Part shown: piece by piece, positions 1-7,383 of the stretch
How the letters are laid out: each line of letters begins with the position of its first letter
How positions within the stretch are numbered: position 1 is the stretch's first letter
The notes under the pieces: model-generated
What the model was told of the DNA's origin: nothing
The model's input: only the letters and a program-made list of their open reading frames with translations
Database searches by the model: none
NCBI RefSeq assembly: GCF_900143215.1
Contig: NZ_FRDM01000002.1
Coordinates: 273,117 to 337,116 of the forward strand
Reading direction: 5' to 3'
Source of the DNA: Geodermatophilus obscurus
GTDB taxonomy: Bacteria; Actinomycetota; Actinomycetes; Mycobacteriales; Geodermatophilaceae
Length of the DNA stretch: 64,000 nucleotides
Program-made: the position numbers and the translations under genes

Positions 1-1194
1 GACGGCACGGATGGCGTCCCCCTTGTGCCGTGCGCGGTGCGCCGCGCTCTCGAGGAGGTCGGCGGCGCGGGCGTCGGCGCCCACGACGGCCTCGGAGAGG
101 TGCCAGGCGCACTCCTCCGGCCGGTCGACCAGGACCTGGGCCAGGGCGCCGTGCGCCCGTCGGAGCTCACCGCTCGTCGACGACTCGACCGCCGCCGACC
201 CGATCAGCGGGTGCCGCAGGGTCACCCGTCCCGCAGCCAGGTCGATGCGCAGCAGCCGTGCCCGCTCGGCCGGCGCCAGGTCGTCGAGCCACTCGTCGGA
301 GGCCGCCGCCGCACGCAGGATCCGGAGGTCCCCCGTCCCCTCGAGGGCTGCGAGCAGCAGCAGTCCCCGGGTCCTCTCGGGCAGGCCGGCGAGCTGCTGG
401 GCGAAGGCCCGCTGCAGGTGGCTGCTCAGCGGTAGCGCCGACGGGAGGGGGGCGGACCCGGCGCGCTGCGCCTCGGTCATGACCGCAGGGAGCTCCAGCA
501 GGGCGAGCGGGTTGCCCTCGGACGCCGCCAGGACGCGCCGGTGGATCTGTGCGCCGAGCACGGGGAAACGGGTCCGCAGCAGCTCCGCGGCCGCGTCCTC
601 GCCCAGCGGGGACACCTCCAGCTCTGGCAGACCTGCCTGGAGGAGATCGCAGTCGCTGCCCGTCCGCGCCGCGGCCAGCAGGCCGATCCGGCTCCTGTCC
701 AGCCGGCGGGCGACGAAGCCGAGGACCCGGACGCTCGGCCGGTCCAGCCACGGCACGTCGTCGACGACGACCAGCACCGGGCGGGACTCCGCAGCCCGCG
801 CGAGCAGACCCAGGACGGCGGTCGAGACGAGCAGCCGGTGGGGTGGCGGCCCCGCCCCGAGGCCGAGGGCCACGACCAGCGCGTCCCGCTGCGGCTCGGG
901 GAGCGCCTCGAGGTGGTCGAGGAGCGGCAGCAGGAGCTGGTTGAGGCCCGCGAAGCCCACCTCTGCCTCGAACTCGACCCCCGCGGCCTGCAGGACGGTC
1001 GCGTCGGCTGCCGCGGCGTCCCGGACCACCGTGTCGAGCAGGACCGTCTTGCCGACGCCGGGCTCCCCGGTCACCACGAGGACGGCGCCGGTGTCCCGCG
1101 CCCGGTCGAGGAAGGAGGCCAGGGCCGCGCACTCGGCCGACCGGCCGAAGAGGCCCGCGTCGGCGGTGCGGACGGAGGCGAGCGCGTCTGGCAA
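1..1194 (-). CDS. LuxR-family (LAL-type) ATPase regulator, 3' end cut by window edge
   Basis: This is the N-terminal part of a large ATP-dependent transcriptional regulator. The protein opens with a short leader and a GLFGRSAEC segment typical of LAL regulators. Walker A is GEPGVGKT and Walker B is VLVVVDDVPWLDR, followed by an ATPase region with GNPLALLELP and a RHPLIGSAAVESS segment. The C-terminal LuxR helix-turn-helix is expected beyond the left edge and cannot be seen. The reading frame is open upstream, so the start is uncertain. TTG at 1194 gives an N-terminus like that of the second LAL gene at 11611-14379. GTG at 1296 is an alternative, but it would put a 17-bp palindrome inside the gene. 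The family senses through its ATPase and helical repeats and activates transcription; its target is unknown. Confidence 0.85.
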   Translation of the reverse strand, partial: MPDALASVRTADAGLFGRSAECAALASFLDRARDTGAVLVVTGEPGVGKTVLLDTVVRDAAAADATVLQAAGVEFEAEVGFAGLNQLLLPLLDHLEALPEPQRDALVVALGLGAGPPPHRLLVSTAVLGLLARAAESRPVLVVVDDVPWLDRPSVRVLGFVARRLDRSRIGLLAAARTGSDCDLLQAGLPELEVSPLGEDAAAELLRTRFPVLGAQIHRRVLAASEGNPLALLELPAVMTEAQRAGSAPLPSALPLSSHLQRAFAQQLAGLPERTRGLLLLAALEGTGDLRILRAAAASDEWLDDLAPAERARLLRIDLAAGRVTLRHPLIGSAAVESSTSGELRRAHGALAQVLVDRPEECAWHLSEAVVGADARAADLLESAAHRARHKGDAIRAV

Positions 1195-1279
1195 CGGAGT
1201 CCCCTCCCGCGCGTCCCCGGCGGTGCCGGGTCCCGAGCCCTCGGTCGTGGAGGTCGCTGGTTCGGTCGTCCGTGTCTCG

Positions 1280-1296
1280 GTGAGAGTGTCTCTCAC
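1280..1296. promoter_or_regulatory. Perfect 7-3-7 inverted repeat, candidate operator
   Basis: The arms GTGAGAG and CTCTCAC flank the trinucleotide TGT with no mismatch. The element lies in the divergent gap between the ATPase regulator on the minus strand and the DUF5709 gene on the plus strand. The position suits an operator for either gene. It would be coding if the regulator started at GTG 1296. Confidence 0.4.
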
Positions 1297-1320
1297 CCAG
1301 GGGGCGGGCCACCAGGGACC
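1297..1320. promoter_or_regulatory. CCAGGG/ACCAGGGACC boxes upstream of the ATPase regulator
   Basis: Two CCAGGG copies start at 1297 and 1312. Read on the minus strand, the second gives GGTCCCTGGTGGCC, which matches boxes upstream of the epoxide hydrolase (7052), the DUF1330 operon (9193) and the VOC/peroxiredoxin genes (10177). It is a candidate site for a shared regulator. Confidence 0.35.
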
Positions 1321-1480
1321 TCGGGCCCGGGGAGGGCGCCACCTCCAGTCGGATGACCGATGCACCGGTGTGGTCGGTGCTGCCACGGTCGCCTCGCCCG
1401 GCGGACTCCGGGTACCGGGAGGGCCCGGACGACCCGCTCCCGGTGGAGGGCGTCCCTGCTCCGGCCCGAGGAGGTGTGCG

Positions 1481-1951
1481 GTGGACCCGTTCGCCTTCGG
1501 CACCGACGGGACCGATCCCGAGGAGGACTCCGGCGTCCTGGAGCCGCAGGACACCCTCGAGGAAGTCGGCGTCGCCGACGTGCTCGACACCGGCTGGTCC
1601 CCGGCCGAGCGCCCGTGGGCGGTCACGGACTGGGGCACCACGGAACGCGAGGAGCTGGCCGGCGAGAGCCTGGCGGGTCGACTCGCCCGTGAGGTCCCGG
1701 AGCAGCAGCCGGCCGAGGGCGACGGACTGGGGGACGCCTCCGACACCGACGGCGAGCTCATCGACGACGAGGTCGGCGGCCGCCGCGCGGGGCGGCTGGT
1801 GGAGACCGTCGAGCGCTGGGGCGACGTCGAGCCGGAGCTGTACGCCCTCGATGTGGGCATCGACTCGGGGGCGGCCTCCGCGGAGGAGGGGGCGGTGCAC
1901 GTCGTCCCCGAGGCGGACGACGGCTGGTCCTCCGGCTGGACGGATCGATGA
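1481..1951 (+). CDS. DUF5709 domain-containing protein
   Basis: This 156-residue acidic, probably cytosolic protein matches the DUF5709 pattern. An early segment reads VLEPQDTLEEVGVADVLDTG, then come SPAERPWAV, a GESLAGRLAREVP motif, DTDGELIDDEVGGRRAGRL, and near the end DVGIDSGAASAEEGAVHVV. The family is common in actinobacteria and has no established biochemical function. The GTG start is chosen because GAGGAGG lies six bases upstream and because the conserved part begins soon after it. The gene is followed within 35 bases by the DUF6510 gene, so the two may be co-transcribed. A divergent regulator lies upstream, across a gap that holds a palindrome. Confidence 0.88.
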   Translation: MDPFAFGTDGTDPEEDSGVLEPQDTLEEVGVADVLDTGWSPAERPWAVTDWGTTEREELAGESLAGRLAREVPEQQPAEGDGLGDASDTDGELIDDEVGGRRAGRLVETVERWGDVEPELYALDVGIDSGAASAEEGAVHVVPEADDGWSSGWTDR

Positions 1952-1985
1952 CGCGGCACGTCGGAGTGGATCGGAGGGATGTCCC

Positions 1986-2282
1986 GTGACCGGTGTCCCG
2001 GAGACGGGTGATCGGCGCCTGGACGGCAACGCAGCGGGCGGTGTCCTGCGTGAGGTCTTCGCGGTGGACCCGACGACGGCCGTCTCGACCTGCGCGCACT
2101 GCGGACGGCCGGCGCCCCTGGGTGAGCACCTGGTCTACGCCGACGCGCCGGCGCTCGTCGTCCGGTGCCCGGGCTGCATGCAGGTCGTGCTCCGGTGCGC
2201 CTCCGACGCGGCGGGCCTGCGACTGGAGATGACCGGGGTCCGGCTGCTGCGGATGACCCCTGCGGAGGGCGCCTCCGGGTGA
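1986..2282 (+). CDS. DUF6510 family zinc-ribbon-like protein
   Basis: This 98-residue protein has the DUF6510 layout. DGNAAGGVLREVFAVD at the N-terminus is followed by two cysteine pairs, CAHC and CPGC, about 28 residues apart, which look like a zinc ribbon. VYADAPALVVRCPGC is the family's most recognisable stretch. The function is unknown. Four zinc-ligand cysteines suggest a nucleic-acid or protein-binding fold. The start is GTG, with GGAGGG seven bases upstream. It lies 34 bases downstream of the DUF5709 gene on the same strand and is closed by a strong hairpin. Confidence 0.85.
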   Translation: MTGVPETGDRRLDGNAAGGVLREVFAVDPTTAVSTCAHCGRPAPLGEHLVYADAPALVVRCPGCMQVVLRCASDAAGLRLEMTGVRLLRMTPAEGASG

Positions 2283-2293
2283 GGCCGGGCGCG

Positions 2294-2334
2294 CTCGGGC
2301 CGTCGGGACCGGGACGCGGTCCCGACGGGCCGAG
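2294..2334. terminator. Bidirectional terminator hairpin
   Basis: Two 17-base arms (2294-2310 and 2318-2334) pair with a single mismatch around a seven-base loop. The element lies between the convergent ends of the DUF6510 gene and the alpha/beta hydrolase gene. There is no T-run, which is usual in high-GC actinobacteria. Confidence 0.75.
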
Positions 2335-2347
2335 CGGCAGGCGACCG

Positions 2348-3088
2348 CTACGCCGAGACGGCCTGGAGCGCCTGCCGGATGACCTCGGTGACGACCTGCG
2401 GCTGGGAGACCATGATCACGTGGGAGCCCTCCGCCTCGGTCACCGTGGCGCCGGCCCGTGCGGCCATGGTCCGCAGGACGTCGCTGCCCGCCGCCTTGTC
2501 GCCCGTCGGGATGACGGCCCAGGACGGCAGGCTCTTCCACGCCGGCGCCGAGGTCGGCTCCCCGAAGGCCAGGGCCGAGACGGGCCGCTGGGTGGCCGCC
2601 ATGACGCGGGCCTGCTCCTCCGACACGTCGGAGGCGAAGGCGTCGTGGAACCGGTCCGGGTCGATCGCGAACTCGGTCTGCGTCCCGGAGTCGCCGGTCG
2701 GGTAGCTCCACTGGAGCAGAACCGTGGTCAGGACGCTGTCCTTCGAGTCGGCCTCGACGTCCTGCAGGGTCTCACCCTCGTCCGGCGCGAAGGCGGCCAC
2801 GTAGACCAGTCCGACGACGTTGCCCGCCCGCAGCGCGGCGTTGGTGAGAACCGCCCCGCCGTAGGAGTGACCGACCGCGAGCACCGGGCCGTCGATCTGG
2901 GAGAGGGCGCCGGCCACGTAGGCGGCGTCGTGGGAGATGCCGCGCAACGGGTTGGGGACGGCCCGCACCCCCACCCCGTCCGCGAGGAGCTGGGCGACGA
3001 CGTCGTTCCAGCCCGAGCTGTCGGCGAAGGCGCCGTGGACGAGTGCGACGGTCGGCTGCGCGCCGTTCGTGCTGGTGGCCTCGGTCAT
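2348..3088 (-). CDS. Alpha/beta-fold hydrolase
   Basis: This 246-residue cytosolic hydrolase has an HGAF oxyanion segment near residue 19, a nucleophile elbow GHSYGG near residue 93 and a late histidine in GSHVIMVSQP. A PTGDKAAGSD stretch may carry the acid. It resembles the esterase family often called salicylate-esterase-like or EstC-like in actinobacteria. The substrate cannot be read from the sequence. The ATG start follows GGAGGAG by five bases. A palindrome lies about 110 bases upstream. Its left arm recurs upstream of the neighbouring TetR gene, so control by that TetR protein is plausible. Confidence 0.88.
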   Translation of the reverse strand: MTEATSTNGAQPTVALVHGAFADSSGWNDVVAQLLADGVGVRAVPNPLRGISHDAAYVAGALSQIDGPVLAVGHSYGGAVLTNAALRAGNVVGLVYVAAFAPDEGETLQDVEADSKDSVLTTVLLQWSYPTGDSGTQTEFAIDPDRFHDAFASDVSEEQARVMAATQRPVSALAFGEPTSAPAWKSLPSWAVIPTGDKAAGSDVLRTMAARAGATVTEAEGSHVIMVSQPQVVTEVIRQALQAVSA

Positions 3089-3200
3089 GGTGATCTCCTC
3101 CGGGACTGGTCGGCGGAACCTGAGGTGGCACCTGGCGTGCCCCCGTACGTCGGGGACGGCGTGCCGCAGGCGAGGACGTTGCTCCGGCGTCCGGGCCGTC

Positions 3201-3223
3201 GCATCGGTCAGGTGACCCGATGC
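3201..3223. promoter_or_regulatory. Nested inverted repeat, candidate TetR operator
   Basis: The outer arms GCATCGG and CCGATGC are perfect across nine bases. Inside them GGTCA and TGACC form a second dyad. The element sits upstream of the hydrolase gene at 2348-3088. Its left arm with the centre (GCATCGGTCAGG) recurs at 3883, upstream of the TetR gene. Confidence 0.5.
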
Positions 3224-3235
3224 TCGACCGTCGGG

Positions 3236-3823
3236 TCAGGCGGACGCGGCCGGCCCGGTCGGGCTCCGGTGACCGGCGTGGAAGTCCTGGATCGCGGAGA
3301 GCGTCTCGTGCGGTCTCTCCTCGACCATGAAGTGGCCGCAGTCGATCACCCGACCGGTGACGTCGTCGGCCCACTCCCGCCAGATCGCGAGGGTGTCGTA
3401 CCAGGCCTCGAGCGCGTCCCTGCCCGCCCAGAGGACCTGTGCGGGGCAGGTGATCCGTCGCCCGGCGGCGCGGTCCTCGTCGTCCTCCCGGCGGTCGCAG
3501 GTGGCCCCGGCCCGGTAGTCCTCGCACATGGCCTCGATGGCCGCCGGATCCCGGGCGCAGCGGATGTTGTCGGCCACCGCCACCGGGGGGAACCGGCGGA
3601 TGGCGCCACCGAACTCGGCGTCGAGGAAGAAGAAGTCGGGATCCCGTCCGATGAGCCGCTCGGGGACCGGGGAGGGCTGGGCCAGGAAGGCCCAGTGCCA
3701 GTAACCGAGGGCGAAGCGGGCGTCGGCCCGCGCCCAGACCTCGCCGGTCGGGATGACGTCCATCACCGTGAGCCGGCGGACCACCTCGGGGTGGTCCAGC
3801 GCCGTCCGGTAGGCGACCCGTCC
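3236..3823 (-). pseudogene. Haloacetate dehalogenase-like remnant, N-terminal half missing
   Basis: The frame encodes the C-terminal two thirds of a fluoroacetate/haloacetate dehalogenase. GRVAYRTALDHPE is followed by VMDVIPTGEVW, the ALGYWHWAFLAQP signature, and a late CGHFMVEERP carrying the catalytic histidine. In intact members GRVAYR follows directly after GHDRG with the nucleophilic aspartate. Here that aspartate, the oxyanion HG motif and everything before them are absent, and the preceding residues are unrelated. Only about 175 bases separate the break from the divergent TetR start, too little for the missing ~110 codons. I infer a deletion. A longer frame opening at 3886 exists but adds only arginine/proline-rich sequence. 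The remnant cannot be an active dehalogenase as read. Confidence 0.75.
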
Positions 3824-3882
3824 TGGGGGCAGGGGTCGAGGCGACCGCAACGGTGCAGCGTGCCCGGGGGGCCGGTCGTGGC

Positions 3883-3898
3883 GCATCGGTCAGGCGAC
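3883..3898. repeat. Second copy of the GCATCGGTCAGG element
   Basis: This 16-base stretch differs from 3201-3216 by one base, and the preceding C is shared too. It lacks the second palindrome arm. It lies about 100 bases upstream of the TetR start and at the broken 5' end of the dehalogenase remnant. It could be a half operator or a scar of the deletion. Confidence 0.4.
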
Positions 3899-3999
3899 TG
3901 CTCGCGGAGAACCCGCACGTCGGTGAGGGCCCGGGCTGCGGGGTGACAGACTCGTCGGTCGTCCGGATCGGCCCACCGCGGGAACAGGAGGGCAGCGGC

Positions 4000-4602
4000 A
4001 TGCCGCCGACCAGTCCGGTGGCCGGCTCCCGGGAGCAGCGCCGTGCCCGGATCGAGAAGACGGCGCTGGAGCTCTTCCGCACGAGGGGTTTCGACAACGT
4101 CACGGTGGAGGACGTCTGCGCCGTGGCGGGCGTGGCTCCGGCGACCTTCTACCGGCACTTCGGGACCAAGGAGGAGGTCGTCTTCGCCTATCGGGAGGAC
4201 TTCACCGCGGCGCTCGGCAGGGCCCTCGACGCCTCCGCGCACGTCCCGGACGCGAAGCGCCTGCCGGTGGTCCTCGGCGAGTTCGCGGCCTACCTGGAGT
4301 CACAGCAGGACCTGCTCGCGCTGCGGGATCAGATCGTGCTGGGACACCCGCGGCTCATGCAGCGGACGCTGACGGTCCAACGTGACGTGGAAGGTGCGCT
4401 GGCGGCGGGTCTCGCGCGATTGCGCGGCTCGTCGACGCCCGACTCGGCCGCCCTGCTGGAGGCCGGCGCCGGCCTCCTCGTGCTCCGTGTCGCCCTCCGG
4501 TCGTGGCGGGCGCAGGGCGGGGGATCGCTGCTGACAGCCACACAGCAGACGCTCGTGCGACTGCGGGAGGTCGTCTCCGGCCTGGCCATCGGTGACGGGT
4601 GA
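4000..4602 (+). CDS. TetR/AcrR family transcriptional regulator
   Basis: This 200-residue repressor-type protein has an N-terminal helix-turn-helix at about residues 15-60. TALELFRTRGFDNVTVEDV leads into the recognition-helix pattern GVAPATFYRHFGTKEEV. The C-terminal helical ligand-binding domain is ordinary in length. The ATG start follows AGGAGGG by seven bases; earlier in-frame starts lack such a site. It is divergent from the dehalogenase remnant and from the hydrolase at 2348-3088, and converges tightly (11 bases) on the thioredoxin-fold gene. Shared sequence at 3201 and 3883 suggests it controls the hydrolase and itself. The ligand is unknown. Confidence 0.92.
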   Translation: MPPTSPVAGSREQRRARIEKTALELFRTRGFDNVTVEDVCAVAGVAPATFYRHFGTKEEVVFAYREDFTAALGRALDASAHVPDAKRLPVVLGEFAAYLESQQDLLALRDQIVLGHPRLMQRTLTVQRDVEGALAAGLARLRGSSTPDSAALLEAGAGLLVLRVALRSWRAQGGGSLLTATQQTLVRLREVVSGLAIGDG

Positions 4603-4613
4603 GTCCGGGCGGC

Positions 4614-5687
4614 CTACCCGAAGGTCAGGGCGTAGACCGCCACGCCGGGGTCGAGGAACTCGACCTCGAAGGCCCCGCCGGTGACGGGGCCGTGTCGACG
4701 GAGGAGCTGGTACAGCCGGGGTTCGGTGACCGTGCCGGAACCGGTGCTGTCGACGTCGAGGCCGTGGTCGGTGCCCGGGTCCCGGCCGTCGAGCTGCACG
4801 CGGAACCGCACCGTCGCCCCGGCCGGCGGCGCCACGACCAGGTGGAGGTCCCGGGCGTGGAAGCGGCACGTGAGTCGTCCGCCGGGCTCGCGGGAGGACG
4901 ACGACTCCGCACCGACCGTCCAGCTGCCGGCGAGGGACCAGTGGCCGAGTCGCAGCCGCTCGGCCGCGGTGTAGGCGTGCGGCCGGTCCGGCACGACGTC
5001 GGGCGAGGAGGCGAACCCGGAGGTCCGGTCGTAGCCGAGGTAGGTCTCCGCGGAGCGGAGCGTGTCCCAGTCGGCGGGGGCCTCGATGCCGCGGGCGTCG
5101 ACCGGCACCGGCTCGGGCCCGAGGTCGCCGGCCCCGGCGTCGCGCAGGAGCTGCCGGAGGACCCGCTCGTCCTCCTCGTAGCCGCCCTCGCCGAAGCTGT
5201 GGTGGCGGAGGCGCCCTGCGGCGTCGACCAGGTAGCGGGCCGGCCAGAAGTGGTTGTGGAAGGACCGCCAGACCGCGAAGTGGTTGTCGATCGCGACCGG
5301 GTGGCCGATCGACCGGGCCGCCGCGGCACGGCGGACGTTCTCCACGTCGTGCTCGAAGGAGAACTCCGGTGAGTGCACGCCGACCACGACCAGCCCGGAG
5401 TCCCGGTAGACCTCCTCCCAGGCGCGGACGTACGGCAGCGACCGGAGCCAGTTGATGCACGTGTAGGTCCGGAAGTCGACCAGCACCACGCGACCGCGCA
5501 GGTCCGCGCCGGTGAGCGGCGGTGAGTGGAGCCAGTCCGTCGCTCCGGCGAGGGAGAACTCGTCCTCGGCCGGCCACCGGGCGTCCTCGCCGTCGGCCGG
5601 CCCGCGGTCCTCGGCCCGGACGGCGTCGTGGCGGAACCGCTGCCCGAGACGGCGGGCGGCGTCGAGCAGGTGGTCGTGGGATGCCAT
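4614..5687 (-). CDS. DipZ-like thioredoxin-fold protein lacking the second active-site cysteine
   Basis: This 357-residue protein resembles the soluble half of DipZ proteins, a TlpA-type thioredoxin domain followed by a carbohydrate-binding-like C-terminal domain. LRGRVVLVDFRTYTCINW gives the active-site region. The motif is C-I-N-W where typical members have C-x-x-C, so only the N-terminal cysteine remains (TGC ATC AAC TGG on the coding strand). FWPARYLVDAAGRLRHHSFG is the following conserved strand-loop, and LDPGVAVYALTFG ends the protein. No signal peptide or membrane segment is seen, so a cytosolic place is likely. The start is the internal ATG at 5687, because the residues before it are low-complexity. 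With one cysteine it may act as a peroxidase or monothiol reductase rather than a dithiol oxidase; this is inference. Confidence 0.85.
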   Translation of the reverse strand: MASHDHLLDAARRLGQRFRHDAVRAEDRGPADGEDARWPAEDEFSLAGATDWLHSPPLTGADLRGRVVLVDFRTYTCINWLRSLPYVRAWEEVYRDSGLVVVGVHSPEFSFEHDVENVRRAAAARSIGHPVAIDNHFAVWRSFHNHFWPARYLVDAAGRLRHHSFGEGGYEEDERVLRQLLRDAGAGDLGPEPVPVDARGIEAPADWDTLRSAETYLGYDRTSGFASSPDVVPDRPHAYTAAERLRLGHWSLAGSWTVGAESSSSREPGGRLTCRFHARDLHLVVAPPAGATVRFRVQLDGRDPGTDHGLDVDSTGSGTVTEPRLYQLLRRHGPVTGGAFEVEFLDPGVAVYALTFG

Positions 5688-5762
5688 GGCCGGCGTTCCT
5701 CCCGGGATCGGCGCTGACTGCGGTGGGCGACACGCGGCCACCCACCGTCGGGGCACGGTCGC

Positions 5763-6983
5763 TCAGCGGACGGACCGGAACGCGGCGCGCAGTTCCTCGG
5801 CGAACAGCTGCGGCTGCTCCCAGGCGGCGAAGTGGCCGCCCCGGTCGACCCGGTTGTAGTGGATCAGGTTCGGGTACGCCTGCTCGGTCCAGCTGCGCGG
5901 AGCCTCGTACTGCTCACCCGGGGAGACGGTCACGGCCACCGGGATCGACACGCCCTTGGCATCGAAGAAGCCGCCCCGGTACTCCCAGTAGAGGCGGGAC
6001 GCGGAGACCCCGGTGTTCGTCAGCCAGTAGAGCGTGATGTTGTCGAGCACCTCGTCCCGCGTCAGCTCACCGGTCGTGCTGGTGTGCCGGTCCAGGGCAG
6101 TGACGACCGCCGCGGCCGGCTGGCCGTCGGCGTCGTTGTGGTCGAGCAGCCAGGCGGCGAGCCCTACAGGTGAGTCGGCGATGCCGTACAGGGTCTGCGG
6201 GCGGGCGGCCATGTACCGGGCGTACTCCACCTGCCCGAACGTCCGGATCAGCTGCTCGTAGGCGCGCTGCTCCTCGGCGGACAGCCCGGCGGGCGGCGGC
6301 TGGCCCGCCAGCGCGGCGGCGTTGACGTCGGCGGGCACGGTGGCCGGCATGTTGGTGTGGACGGCGAGCAGCCCCTCGGGCGCCTGCAGGCCCATCTGGT
6401 CGACGACGAAGGCGCCCCAGTCGCCGCCCTGGGCGACGTAGCGGGGATAGCCGAGGCGCTGCATGAGGTCGGCCCAGGCCCGGGCCATGCGCTCGGGGCC
6501 CCAGCCGGTGCTCGTCGGCTTGGCCGAGAACCCGTAGCCGGGCATCGACGGGACCACCACGTGGAAGGCGTCCGCGGCGCTCCCGCCGTGCGCCGTCGGG
6601 TCGGTGAGCCGGTCGACGATCTTGAGCTGCTCGATCACCGAGCCGGGCCACCCGTGGTTGACGACGATCGGCAGGGCGTCCTCGTGCCGGGACCGGGCGT
6701 GGATGAAGTGGATCTCCAGGCCGTCGATCTCGGTGGTGAACTGCGGCAGCGCGTTCAGCCTCGCCTCGCAGGCGCGCCAGTCGTAGTCCGTCGCCCAGTG
6801 GCGCGCCAGCTCCTGCATCACGGCGAGCGGCACGCCCTGCGAGTGATCCGAGACGGTCTCCGCCTCGGGCCACTGCGTCGCGGCGATGCGTCGTCGCAGG
6901 TCGGTGACCTGCTCCTCGGGGACGTCCACGTGGAAGGGGCGGATCGCCGTGGCGCCCGTCGGCTTCTCGGCTGTGAGGGACAT
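5763..6983 (-). CDS. Epoxide hydrolase, EHN-domain family
   Basis: This 406-residue protein is a microsomal-type epoxide hydrolase. The N-terminal EHN region runs from about residue 15 (IRPFHVDVPEEQVTDLRRR) through the WR segment near residue 65. The alpha/beta-hydrolase core then shows NHGWPGS (oxyanion loop), MPGYGFSAKP, and the nucleophile elbow QGGDWGAF with its aspartate. The catalytic histidine is in DRGGHFAAWEQP near the C-terminus. It should open epoxides to diols in the cytosol. The start is ATG at 6983; the longer frame upstream has no family similarity. It lies in its own transcription unit behind a 400-base gap containing two phased GTCCCTGGTCC repeats. Confidence 0.92.
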   Translation of the reverse strand: MSLTAEKPTGATAIRPFHVDVPEEQVTDLRRRIAATQWPEAETVSDHSQGVPLAVMQELARHWATDYDWRACEARLNALPQFTTEIDGLEIHFIHARSRHEDALPIVVNHGWPGSVIEQLKIVDRLTDPTAHGGSAADAFHVVVPSMPGYGFSAKPTSTGWGPERMARAWADLMQRLGYPRYVAQGGDWGAFVVDQMGLQAPEGLLAVHTNMPATVPADVNAAALAGQPPPAGLSAEEQRAYEQLIRTFGQVEYARYMAARPQTLYGIADSPVGLAAWLLDHNDADGQPAAAVVTALDRHTSTTGELTRDEVLDNITLYWLTNTGVSASRLYWEYRGGFFDAKGVSIPVAVTVSPGEQYEAPRSWTEQAYPNLIHYNRVDRGGHFAAWEQPQLFAEELRAAFRSVR

Positions 6984-7052
6984 GTGCGGCCTCCGTGGTC
7001 CGGGGAACGGCAGGAAGCCTGGCGGTGCCCCGGGCGCCGCGCGCCCGTCGTG

Positions 7053-7074
7053 GTCCCTGGTCCGTCCCTGGTCC
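7053..7074. promoter_or_regulatory. Tandem GTCCCTGGTCC direct repeat, 11-bp period
   Basis: Two identical 11-base units abut at 7053-7063 and 7064-7074, about 70 bases upstream of the epoxide hydrolase start. An 11-bp phase places both on one face of the helix, as is known for sites of SARP/OmpR-type activators. The same core occurs upstream of three other genes in the first 11 kb. Confidence 0.5.
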
Positions 7075-7295
7075 TCCGTGGGGGATCTCCCCGTCGACCC
7101 GGGCGGGCTGCACGTGGCGGCGGGACGACTGCCGGTCGCCGTCGGGACGGACCTCCAGGTGCCGGCGTCGTCGTCGGGCGGCCGGGCGAACACCGACGGG
7201 CTGTCGACGCAGGGGTCCGGCTCGTGGTGGCTCCCTTCGACCCCTGGGATGCACCGTCAGCACGGACGACGCCGGCCGGATCGACGACAGCCGTT

Positions 7296-7316
7296 CCTGG
7301 GGACGCGGTCCCCAGG
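7296..7316. promoter_or_regulatory. Perfect 9-3-9 inverted repeat
   Basis: The arms CCTGGGGAC and GTCCCCAGG flank GCG without mismatch. The element is about 70 bases past the stop of the oxidoreductase gene at 7384-8715, so it may be that operon's terminator. Its arms also contain the CCAGG core of the recurring box, so an operator is possible. Confidence 0.45.
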
Positions 7317-7383
7317 GGCTGCCGTTCCACCGCGATCGCGCCCCGACCGTGTGCGCTCCCGACGGTAGGGGCGCGCGGCTGCG

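Larger units (their letters stand above)
6984..7383. other. Intergenic region upstream of the epoxide hydrolase
   Basis: About 400 bases carry no recognisable gene. The region lies between the start of the epoxide hydrolase and the end of the disulfide-oxidoreductase gene. It holds the two elements listed separately at 7053-7074 and 7296-7316, and a GGGGATCTCCCC palindrome near 7081. Confidence 0.6.
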
